From Actinopolymorpha pittospori (lineage in GTDB: Bacteria; Actinomycetota; Actinomycetes; Propionibacteriales; Actinopolymorphaceae): a DNA stretch of 64,000 nt. Positions 1 through 6,968 of this stretch are shown piece by piece. Made by a program: the position numbers and the translations under genes. The DNA lies in NCBI RefSeq assembly GCF_014873875.1, contig NZ_JADBEM010000001.1, forward strand, positions 5,208,001 to 5,272,000. The letters run 5' to 3'. Under the pieces are notes generated by a model. It saw only the letters and a list, made by a program, of their open reading frames with translations, had not been told where the DNA came from and made no database searches. Positions within the stretch are counted from its first letter, which is position 1. Each line of letters opens with the position of its first letter.

Positions 1-518
1 ACTTCGTAGAGGTGTTTGCCGGCCTTGTCCAAGTCATCGGTGTCGAGGGCCTGAGCACTGTCCGGGAGGAAGGCTTGCGCTTCCGCCTTCACGGCGGCGT
101 CGACGTCGTTGGGCAACCGTCGGATCGCACGTTCGATCACCTGCGCCTGGCCTAGCGAAATCTCGCCGTCAGAGAGGGCTTCGCCCGTGGCGCGGAGCGT
201 CTGGTCCAACGCCTTCGCGAGCCGAACTGACACCGACGCCTCACGCCGGCCCATCCGCGTCACCTGCTGCACCCAGCCCGCCGTGTTCGCGGCACCGGTC
301 AGCTTCCTGACCTCGTTCAGCTCGGCTTGCCGCGTCAACGACAACCGCAGCGACGCGAGCCTCGCCTCGCAGACAGCGACCTGCCGTAGCGCCGACTCGT
401 ACTCGCCCAGCGGCAACGACAGTGTCGGGCACTCGATCGCACCATCGATCTGCTCACCAACACCAGCAAGCCAACGCATCAACGGATGCGCCAAGCCTTC
501 CCCGGTGTCAATGTCCAT
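1..518 (-). CDS. DUF222/HNH endonuclease family protein, N-terminal part
   Basis: An open frame starts at an ATG at 518 and runs off the left edge, so only about 172 N-terminal residues are visible. It begins MDIDTGEGLAHPLMRWLAGV and continues with the helical Arg/Ala/Leu-rich pattern typical of DUF222, including a segment around ARLASLRLSLTRQAEL and a later LGQAQVIERAIRRLP stretch. Proteins of this family usually carry a C-terminal HNH nuclease domain and are present in many copies in actinobacterial genomes, often near mobile DNA. The nuclease part is outside the window, so activity cannot be judged. The family call is from sequence pattern only. Confidence 0.75.
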   Translation of the reverse strand, partial: MDIDTGEGLAHPLMRWLAGVGEQIDGAIECPTLSLPLGEYESALRQVAVCEARLASLRLSLTRQAELNEVRKLTGAANTAGWVQQVTRMGRREASVSVRLAKALDQTLRATGEALSDGEISLGQAQVIERAIRRLPNDVDAAVKAEAQAFLPDSAQALDTDDLDKAGKHLYE

Positions 519-576
519 GACCAAACCGTAGACCCGACCACCGACAACAACCCCAACAAAACAGGGGCATCCAGGA

Positions 577-1392
577 TCATCCGGCAACGTCAGGCGTCGT
601 GGTCGACTCCTGCCCGCTTGGTGCCGTCCGGCCTGCGATGGTGCTCATGGAGACCTCGCTGAACCACTCCCGGCCGAGCAGGAGTCCGAAGAGTGGCACC
701 GGCAGGCGAACGAGAACGCGCGTGACGGAGGCGATCCTGCCGTTGCCGTTCACCTCCGAAAGATGTGCCGCGAGTGCGGCACGTTTCTGCCGGGCGAAGC
801 GACGCACGTTCAGACGGTGGGTGATGGCCGAGGCGGGGCTGTAGGTGGCGTCGAACGCATTGTCGTCGAACCGGAACGGGATGCGCAGCAGGCGGATCAG
901 GCGTACGAGCCGCTGGACGGTGTCGCGGGGCATGGTCGCCTCCAGCACCCGCCGGACTCCCGCGAGTTCGGCGGCACGCCTGCCGACCTGGTGCACCCGA
1001 ACGTGGTCGGGGTGTCCGTAGCCGCCGTTGGGGTCGTAGCTGAGCAGGAGGTCGGCGTTCTCCGCACGCAGGAGTGCGGCGAGCCGTTCGGCGGCCTCCT
1101 CGGGGTCGGCGCGGGTGAAACGTGCCCGGTCCGGCGGGTCCGGATAGAGAATCGGGCCGTGGCCACTGTCGGCGTATCCCAGATGTTCGACGCGGTGGAC
1201 GCCCAGGATGGCCGCGCTGGCACGTAGCTCCCGAAGTCGCGGGGCTCCCTGCGGCGGGACTGCCCCCATGACTCCGTCGCAGGCGACCACGACCACCACT
1301 CGGTGGCCCTCGGCCGCGGCTTGGGCGAGAGTCCCGCCCGTCAGGATCACCTCGTCGTCGGGATGTGCGTGAAATGCCACCAGGGTCGCCAT
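577..1392 (-). CDS. PIG-L family deacetylase
   Basis: Zinc-dependent N-deacetylase of the PIG-L/LmbE fold, acting on an N-acetylated sugar or pseudo-disaccharide such as GlcNAc-inositol. The chosen ATG at 1392 places the hallmark AHPDDE motif at residues 9-14, as in the family; a longer upstream start would push the motif unusually far in. A second metal-binding cluster is visible at GYGHPDHVRVHQ. The length of 271 residues is normal. Mycothiol-type MshB is one possible role, but nothing nearby belongs to that pathway. The gene follows the aldo/keto reductase and permease genes on the same strand and may be the last gene of that sugar operon. Substrate unknown. Confidence 0.85.
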   Translation of the reverse strand: MATLVAFHAHPDDEVILTGGTLAQAAAEGHRVVVVVACDGVMGAVPPQGAPRLRELRASAAILGVHRVEHLGYADSGHGPILYPDPPDRARFTRADPEEAAERLAALLRAENADLLLSYDPNGGYGHPDHVRVHQVGRRAAELAGVRRVLEATMPRDTVQRLVRLIRLLRIPFRFDDNAFDATYSPASAITHRLNVRRFARQKRAALAAHLSEVNGNGRIASVTRVLVRLPVPLFGLLLGREWFSEVSMSTIAGRTAPSGQESTTTPDVAG

Positions 1393-1505
1393 CACCACAT
1401 TGTCGACCACCAACCGACGTACGGGGTCAGGGTCTCTCCGTTCCATGGCATCGAAGGTCCGGCACCGAAGGAGTGAACCCCACCGGTGCGAGGCTCACCC
1501 CGTTT

Positions 1506-2456
1506 TCAGCGGTTGTAGTGGGGCGCGATGCCGCTGAGTTGGTCCCAGACCAGGTCGCACGCACGCAGCGTGTCGTCGTCCAACGCCGGACCCTGGAGCG
1601 CCGCGAGGTTGCTCCGAAGCTGCTCGGCACTGGACGCCCCGACCAGGATCGCGTCGGTGAGTGGTCGGTCACGCAGCCACCGGAACGAGAGTTCGAGCAG
1701 GGTGAGGCCCGTCGCCCGAGCGATCACCCGCAGCCGCTCCACCGCCTCGAACTGCGTGTCGTTCCAGTAGCGCGAGCGGTACATCTCCTTGCTGAAACGG
1801 GTGCCGGCCTCGGGCGTGGACCATGGGCGGTGCTTGCCGCTCAGCAAGCCACCGGCGAGCGGGTTGTAGGCGATGTCGAACATCCGCAGATGTGCGGAGC
1901 AGGCGGCGTACTCGACCTCGACCCGACGTGCGAGCAGGTTGTACATGATCTGGCTGACGTCGACCGATGGCCATGCGTGCGCGTGAGCCACGTGGTGCAG
2001 CTCCGTGACCTGCCAGGCGGCGAAGTTCGACTGGCCGAGTGCGCGTACCTTCCCCGACGCGACGAGTTCGGCCGCGGCTTCCAGACTTTCCGCGATCGGC
2101 GTTTCCCGGTCCGGTCGGTGGAAGTAGTAGAGGTCGAGATAGTCGGTGCCGAGCCGGCGCAGGGTGTCCTCGACCGCCCGGATGATCGCCTTCCGGCCAA
2201 GGCCGACGACGGTGGTGTCCTCCTGGCCGACGGTGCTGCCGACCTTGGAGGAGAGCAGGATGTCGTCGCGGAACGGCCTGACGACGCGGCCGAGGATCTC
2301 CTCCGACGCACCCGCGTTGTAGTTGTTCGAGGTGTCGAACATTCGAACGCCGCCCTCGCGGGCCAGGCCGACCATGCGCTCGGCCTCGGCCACGTCGACC
2401 TGCGAGCCGAACGTCATCGCGCCGAGGACAACCGGCCCGATCTCCAGATCCCGCAT
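1506..2456 (-). CDS. Aldo/keto reductase
   Basis: NAD(P)H-dependent oxidoreductase of the TIM-barrel aldo/keto reductase superfamily, about 316 residues. The catalytic tetrad is readable: Asp and Tyr in FDTSNNYNAG, Lys in LLSSKVG and His in YYFHRPDRE. The ATG at 2456 is chosen because GGAGAGG lies six bases upstream; an in-frame GTG at 2471 has that same purine run inside its own codons. It sits 43 bases after the second permease gene on the same strand, so it is probably part of the sugar operon. Role inferred: reduction or oxidation of the imported sugar or a derivative. Confidence 0.88.
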   Translation of the reverse strand: MRDLEIGPVVLGAMTFGSQVDVAEAERMVGLAREGGVRMFDTSNNYNAGASEEILGRVVRPFRDDILLSSKVGSTVGQEDTTVVGLGRKAIIRAVEDTLRRLGTDYLDLYYFHRPDRETPIAESLEAAAELVASGKVRALGQSNFAAWQVTELHHVAHAHAWPSVDVSQIMYNLLARRVEVEYAACSAHLRMFDIAYNPLAGGLLSGKHRPWSTPEAGTRFSKEMYRSRYWNDTQFEAVERLRVIARATGLTLLELSFRWLRDRPLTDAILVGASSAEQLRSNLAALQGPALDDDTLRACDLVWDQLSGIAPHYNR

Positions 2457-2499
2457 CGCGATCCTCTCCACACCTTGCTGGCGACCTCGCTCCGGTTGG

Positions 2500-3426
2500 T
2501 CACTTCAGTCCCGTCGTCGCGATGCCCCGCACCAGCAGGCGTTGCGACGCGAGGAAGAATCCGAAGATCGGACCGAGTGAGGCGAGGGACATGGCGAACA
2601 TCGGGCCGTACGACGACCGGCCCTCGGTGTCGAGGAATGATCGTAACCCGAGCGGCACGGTGAAATGCTCCGAACCGGTGAGGTAGATCAAGGGCGAGAA
2701 GAAGTCGTTCCAGGTCCAGATGAAGGTGAAGACCGCCGTGGTCGCGAGCGCGGGCGTCAACAACGGCAGAATGATCCGGACGAAGATCTGGAAGAAGCCG
2801 GCGCCGTCGATCTCGGCGGCCTCGTCGAGTTCGCGCGGGAGACCGCGGATGAACTGCACCATCAAGAAGATGAAGAACGCGTCGGTGGCAAGGAACTTCG
2901 GGACGATCAACGGGTAGAAGGTGTTGATCCAGCCGAGGTTCAGGAACGTGATGTACTGCGGGATCACCTGCACGTGGTAGGGCAGCATGATCGTCGACAG
3001 CATCACGAAGAACAGCACGTTCTTGAACCTGAAGTCCAGCCGGGCGAAGGCGTAGGCGGCGAGCGAACACGACACCAGGTTTCCGACGATCGAGCCGATC
3101 GCGATCACGAACGAGTTGAAGAAGAGCGTCCCGAACGTCACGTCGCTGAACGCGTACCACCCGTCGACGTAGTTCTCCCACCGAAACGTGGTCGGCCACA
3201 GGCCCTGGCCGCCGAAGATCTCGTTCGCGGGCTTCAGCGAAGCGCTCACGAGCCACACCAGCGGATAGATCATCGCGAGCAGGACGACGATCAACCCAGC
3301 GTGGGCCGCGAGGCGCCGAGCCCTGGTGCGCGGCGCGCCGGGCTGGGGTCGTGCACGTCGAGGCTCTCCACGCCGAGGGCCCCCACGGGCCGGGGCGGGC
3401 GTCCGGATCGCGGCCAACGTCCTCAT
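2500..3426 (-). CDS. Carbohydrate ABC transporter permease (MalG/UgpE-like)
   Basis: Inner-membrane permease of a CUT1 sugar importer, 308 residues with six predicted membrane helices. The ATPase-contact EAA loop reads ELDEAAEIDGAG, and the family ending GIATTGLK is present. The ATG at 3426 overlaps the stop of the upstream permease gene (ATGA), so the two are probably translationally coupled. The first 40 residues are Arg/Pro-rich and cytoplasmic. Like most actinobacterial CUT1 systems it has no ATPase gene beside it; a shared MsiK-type ATPase elsewhere in the genome is the usual solution. The solute-binding protein is missing from this operon. Confidence 0.92.
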   Translation of the reverse strand: MRTLAAIRTPAPARGGPRRGEPRRARPQPGAPRTRARRLAAHAGLIVVLLAMIYPLVWLVSASLKPANEIFGGQGLWPTTFRWENYVDGWYAFSDVTFGTLFFNSFVIAIGSIVGNLVSCSLAAYAFARLDFRFKNVLFFVMLSTIMLPYHVQVIPQYITFLNLGWINTFYPLIVPKFLATDAFFIFLMVQFIRGLPRELDEAAEIDGAGFFQIFVRIILPLLTPALATTAVFTFIWTWNDFFSPLIYLTGSEHFTVPLGLRSFLDTEGRSSYGPMFAMSLASLGPIFGFFLASQRLLVRGIATTGLK

Positions 3427-4445
3427 CTCCCGTCGTAGTAGAAGACCCAGCGGCCGGAGGTCGCGAAGATCAGGCCGGTACAAAAGGCGATGGCACCGAG
3501 CAGTGCCCACGCCATCGCCGAGGCGTAACCCATCTGGAAGCTCGTGAAGCCCTGCTGGTAGAGGTACAGCGTGTAGAAGAGGGTCGAGTCGGCCGGACCG
3601 CCCGTCCCGTTGCTGACGACGTAGGACGGTGTGAACGCCTGGAACGACGAGATCATGTTGAGGATCCCGTTGAACAGGATGATCGGTGTCAGCAGCGGAA
3701 GGGTGATGTGCCGGAACCGCTGCCAGGTACCGGCGCCGTCGATGAGTGCCGACTCGTAGAGGTCGGTCGGGATCTGCCGCAGGCCGGCGAGGAAGATGAT
3801 CATCGCCGATCCGAACGTCCACACGTGCAGGGCGATCAGCGTAGAGAGGGCTGAGTCCGGATCGCCGATCCAGCTTCGCCCCTCGATGCCGAAGACGCCG
3901 AGGAAGGCGTTCACCAGGCCGTCCGCGCCGAACACCTGCCGCCACAGGATCGCGATGGCGACGCTGGACCCCATCAGCGAGGGCAGGTAGTAGAGCGATC
4001 GGTACAACGACAGGAACCGAAGGCCGCGGTTGAGCACCACGGCCAGCGTCAGCGCGAACGTCAACACCAGGGGAACGGAGATCACGACGTAGGTCAGCGT
4101 GACACGCACCGACTGCCAGTAACGCGGGTCCTCGGTGAACATCTCCCGGTAGTTCTCGAAACCGATCCAGCGCGGCGTCTCGGTGACGTTGAACTCTGTG
4201 AAGGACAGGTAGAGCGACGCGAGCATCGGGCCGATCGTGATGAACAGCAGCCCGGCGAACCACGGCAGCAGGAAGAGGTACGCCGCGCGCTGCTCCCGTC
4301 TCGCCCGCAGGCTTCGTGGTCGGTGCCGGTCCCCACCGACGTCGCCGCGACCGACCCGGCCGCCGCGGCCGCGGCGTCGTGTGCTCGCCACCGGCGGGCG
4401 GACGGCCGTGGTCGACCCGGCCGTCTGCTGGAGTGGTGCGCCCAT
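3423..4445 (-). CDS. Carbohydrate ABC transporter permease (MalF/UgpA-like)
   Basis: Partner permease of the CUT1 importer, 340 residues. A charged, Gly/Arg-rich N-terminus of about 55 residues is followed by six membrane helices starting at AYLFLLPWFAGLLF, with the EAA loop LYESALIDGAGTWQRF. The ATG at 4445 has GGAGG eight bases upstream and is preferred over an in-frame start 126 bases earlier. Codons overlap with the downstream permease. It is preceded by an RraA-family gene rather than by the expected binding protein. Confidence 0.92.
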   Translation of the reverse strand: MGAPLQQTAGSTTAVRPPVASTRRRGRGGRVGRGDVGGDRHRPRSLRARREQRAAYLFLLPWFAGLLFITIGPMLASLYLSFTEFNVTETPRWIGFENYREMFTEDPRYWQSVRVTLTYVVISVPLVLTFALTLAVVLNRGLRFLSLYRSLYYLPSLMGSSVAIAILWRQVFGADGLVNAFLGVFGIEGRSWIGDPDSALSTLIALHVWTFGSAMIIFLAGLRQIPTDLYESALIDGAGTWQRFRHITLPLLTPIILFNGILNMISSFQAFTPSYVVSNGTGGPADSTLFYTLYLYQQGFTSFQMGYASAMAWALLGAIAFCTGLIFATSGRWVFYYDGR

Positions 4446-4634
4446 GAGTGGACCTCCGCCTGCGTACGTCGTGGATGACAGCGGTGGTGCCGAAGTGCAG
4501 GAATGCCGAGGTGTCGAGGTGCCGGAATGCAGACCGCGTACGCCTCGGGTCGACGCGCTCGAGACGCCCATGGTCGCCGGGCGACGGCGTTTCCGCGGGA
4601 CGTCGTCCGGCGACCATCTGGCCCTGAGCGTCGG

Positions 4635-5369
4635 TCAGGTCGTGACGGTCCAGTCCTCTTCGAGGCCGACCTGGCCATAGAGGGCCCGCCGCTTCTCCTT
4701 GTCGCGGGTCGCGTGCCGCCACGCGTGCGTGGCGACGTCCTCGGCCTTGGCCGCCGGAACGACGACCACGCCGTCCCCGTCGGCTACCACCACGTCGCCG
4801 GGATGGACCACGGCACCGCCACAGTTGATCGTGACCTGGGTGGCGTCGAGTTCGATCCGGCCGGGGCGGATGGTTCGCGAGATGTAGCGGCTGTAGACGG
4901 GCGTCTGCTGCTTGATCAGCTCGTCGGTGTCGCGGGCGCCGCCATTGGTGACCGCGCCGACGGCGCCGTGGGCGATCCAGGACAGCGCGTTGTTGGAGCC
5001 GATGAAGCCCACGCTGCCGAGTTCGAAGCCGTCGATGACGATGAGGTCACCCGGCTGGATCTGGTCCCGGATCGGCCCCTGGGCGTACTGGCCGTACCAG
5101 TCCGACATCCACTCGTAGAACTCCTCCGGTGTCTGTGCCGGGACGGGTCGCTGGGTAGGAACGAAGCGGACCGTGTGAGCGACGCCGTAGATCCGGTGCT
5201 TGAAGTTCTCCGTGTCACGCCACAGGGGTCGGATGTCGCGGGACATCTGCCCCATGTCCTCCAACCCGACGGCGTCCATGCCGTCGCAGACATCGGTGAC
5301 TCGCAGCCCCTGGTAGCTTTCCAGGCCGCTTCGTACGTCGGTCCGTTTGTCGACTTCCACGTCGGTCAT
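4635..5369 (-). CDS. RraA family protein (HMG/CHA-aldolase-like fold)
   Basis: Member of the RraA/4-hydroxy-4-methyl-2-oxoglutarate aldolase superfamily, 244 residues from an ATG at 5369 preceded by GAGGGG. Seen: LRVTDVCDGMDAVGLEDMGQM near the N-terminus, the phosphate/oxoacid-binding loop region IDGFELGSVGFIGSNNA, the GAVGAVTNGGARDTDEL segment matching the family G-x-V-x-D-G-x-x-R-D region, and PGDVVVADGDGVVVVP near the C-terminus. In that segment the usual Asp-Gly is Asn-Gly (TNGGARD), which could alter metal binding. Some relatives are aldolases or decarboxylases of sugar-acid breakdown, others RNase E inhibitors; an aldolase-like role fits this operon. It lies between the binding-protein scrap and the permeases. 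Confidence 0.85.
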   Translation of the reverse strand: MTDVEVDKRTDVRSGLESYQGLRVTDVCDGMDAVGLEDMGQMSRDIRPLWRDTENFKHRIYGVAHTVRFVPTQRPVPAQTPEEFYEWMSDWYGQYAQGPIRDQIQPGDLIVIDGFELGSVGFIGSNNALSWIAHGAVGAVTNGGARDTDELIKQQTPVYSRYISRTIRPGRIELDATQVTINCGGAVVHPGDVVVADGDGVVVVPAAKAEDVATHAWRHATRDKEKRRALYGQVGLEEDWTVTT

Positions 5370-5390
5370 CTGCTCAAGCCCCTCACATCT

Positions 5391-5458
5391 GTCGGAACGG
5401 CGATTCGGTGGGAACCGCGACTCGGTTGGAGCCGGGAATCGGTGGGAACGGCGAATCG
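5391..5458. repeat. Four 17-bp imperfect tandem repeats
   Basis: Four head-to-tail units: GTCGGAACGGCGATTCG, GTGGGAACCGCGACTCG, GTTGGAGCCGGGAATCG and GTGGGAACGGCGAATCG. They lie 22 bases upstream of the RraA gene start at 5369 and just downstream of the stop of the binding-protein scrap. The period of 17 and the conserved G-G-A-n-C-n-G-n-n-n-T-C-G pattern are directly visible. They could be protein-binding iterons or simple tandem duplication; no decision is possible from sequence. Confidence 0.8.
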
Positions 5459-5492
5459 GGTCGGTGACCACGAACCCGTGGGGAACCGCAGG

Positions 5493-5765
5493 TCACTCGA
5501 TGGCGTCCTTCGCGGCGGCGAGGAACTGGTCCGCCGCCCGGTCCACGTCCATCCGGCCGAACGCGAGCTCGTCGCAGGAGCGGCCCAGCGCGGCGTGCTG
5601 CTCCCGGGCGAGGTGGAGGAGACCGCGCGCCGGAGCGCCGAGCGCGACGGCGTCCTCCTCGCCGACACCGTCGTACGCGATCTCGAAGCCCTCTCCCGTG
5701 AGCTCGGGGATCCCGCGGCTCTTCCGGCGGTGGTCCTCCCCAGCCCATCCAACGATGCCTGCTGA
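5493..5765 (-). pseudogene. C-terminal gene remnant, possibly of a sugar-binding protein
   Basis: About 90 codons with very strong G/C third-position bias end in a TGA at 5493, but no ATG, GTG or TTG starts this frame, and the opposite-strand RraA gene begins at 5778. The tail reads ARGLLHLAREQHAALGRSC and then DELAFGRMDVDRAADQFLAAAKDAIE in two parts, which resembles the C-terminus of family 1 solute-binding proteins (repeat-module G-x-x-x-x-x-x-A-A-x-x-x-x-A-x-x-x-I). Its place at the 5' end of an operon that has two permeases but no binding protein supports that reading. It is probably a deletion remnant; the family assignment is uncertain. Confidence 0.5.
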
Positions 5766-5777
5766 AGGAGCGAGCCC

Positions 5778-6455
5778 ATGCCCGTCCCCTGTGTCGTCCA
5801 CCCCGCCAGCCCTGCTCCGGCGCCGGAGCTGCTCTCCCGCCTCGCCGCCCTTTCGACGTCCCTGGTCTCCGACGTGTTCGGCCGCTGGGCCGGGGCGCCG
5901 GGCATCATGCCGGTCACCGGTCTCGCTCCGGGCCAGGTCGTGGTGGGTCCGGCCCTGACCGTTCGTACCCGCCCTGGCGACAACCTGGTCGTCCACAAGG
6001 CCGTCGATCTCGCCGTCCCCGGCGAGGTCCTGGTCGTGGCGGCCGGCGGCGCCAACGACCGCGCGATCCTCGGTGGCCTGCTCGGCGCTCACGCTGCCCG
6101 TCGCGGTCTCGTCGGACTGGTCGTCGACGGCGCCGTTCGCGACCTGACCGAACTCCGGGAGGCCGCGCCCCCGACCTTCGCGACCGGGGTCTGCCACCTC
6201 GGTCCCTACAAGGACGGACCCGGTGAGATCCGCGGTCCGGTGTCGATCGCCGGGCTCGCCGTCCATGACGGCGACCTGGTGATGGCCGACGAGGACGGCG
6301 TGGCCGTCATTCCGCGCGCGCTCGCCGACGAGGTGACCGCGGCCGCGGAGAAGAAGGCGCACAGCGAACAGCAGGAACGGGCCGCCATCGACGCCGGCAC
6401 GTGGGACCGCGGCTGGCTCGAGGAGGCGTTGGAGATCCAGACCCCCGGAGCCTGA
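5778..6455 (+). CDS. RraA family protein (HMG/CHA-aldolase-like)
   Basis: Second RraA-superfamily gene, 225 residues, transcribed divergently from the first. The signature is clear: AAGGANDRAILGGLLGAHAARRG followed by the GLVGLVVDGAVRDLTEL segment, which contains the Asp-Gly and Arg-Asp residues that bind substrate and metal in the aldolases. PVSIAGLAVHDGDLVMADED follows. The ATG at 5778 has GAAGGAG seven bases upstream. Unlike the neighbour at 4635, the DG motif is intact, so this copy is the better candidate for a working oxaloacetate decarboxylase or HMG-type aldolase. It stands alone before the kai genes, with no other operon partner. Confidence 0.88.
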   Translation: MPVPCVVHPASPAPAPELLSRLAALSTSLVSDVFGRWAGAPGIMPVTGLAPGQVVVGPALTVRTRPGDNLVVHKAVDLAVPGEVLVVAAGGANDRAILGGLLGAHAARRGLVGLVVDGAVRDLTELREAAPPTFATGVCHLGPYKDGPGEIRGPVSIAGLAVHDGDLVMADEDGVAVIPRALADEVTAAAEKKAHSEQQERAAIDAGTWDRGWLEEALEIQTPGA

Positions 6456-6611
6456 GCGCGGATGGTGTTACGTCGCGCGGGTTGCGGGTAGCTCTTCGCC
6501 CATGGGGGAATCCTGGTCGGCGCCCCGCGTCGGCGTGGCGTTCGGCAGGGAGTGCCACTGGCTTCTCCCGGACGGGCGTCGAGACCGGTCTTGCGCGACG
6601 GTAGGTGAAAC

Positions 6612-6968
6612 GTGTCGACCAACACAGGCGAGGACAGGGGACCGGAGGTGACCCTGCCGCCCCTGCCCTCGTTCTCACTGCGACTCTTCGTCTCGGGTGA
6701 CACCGAGCTCTCCGTCGCCGCCGAGACGCGGCTGCGATCCCTCTGCGAGAGCAGGCTTCCTGGCGGCTACCAGCTGGAGGTCATCGACGTCTCCGAGCAC
6801 CCCGACCTCGCCGACGAGGACCAGATCGTGGTGATCCCGACCGTGGTTCGGCTGGCGCCCATTCCGCAGCGTCGCGTGATGGGCGACCTCTCCGACGACG
6901 TGCGTACCGCCGCGGCTCTCGGTCTCCCCGACCCGGACCAGGTCGTCTTCGGAAGGGGCCGGGAGTGA
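6612..6968 (+). CDS. kaiB: KaiB-like circadian clock protein
   Basis: Small thioredoxin-fold protein of 118 residues. After a 20-residue leader it reads FSLRLFVSGDTELSVAAETR, YQLEVIDVSEHPDLADEDQI and then VVIPTVVRLAPIPQRRVMGDLSD, which follows cyanobacterial KaiB nearly block by block ([49 protein letters not shown]). The GTG start at 6612 has an AGGTG site just upstream. Its last codons overlap the start of kaiC by four bases (GTGA), so the pair is co-translated. In cyanobacteria KaiB binds phosphorylated KaiC and resets the cycle. There is no kaiA in the window. Confidence 0.92.
   Translation: MSTNTGEDRGPEVTLPPLPSFSLRLFVSGDTELSVAAETRLRSLCESRLPGGYQLEVIDVSEHPDLADEDQIVVIPTVVRLAPIPQRRVMGDLSDDVRTAAALGLPDPDQVVFGRGRE

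Noticed and set aside
3427-4722. N-terminal extension of the second permease through the first permease gene
   Set aside because: Open by chance in another frame; the real start is the ATG at 3426, which overlaps the upstream stop.
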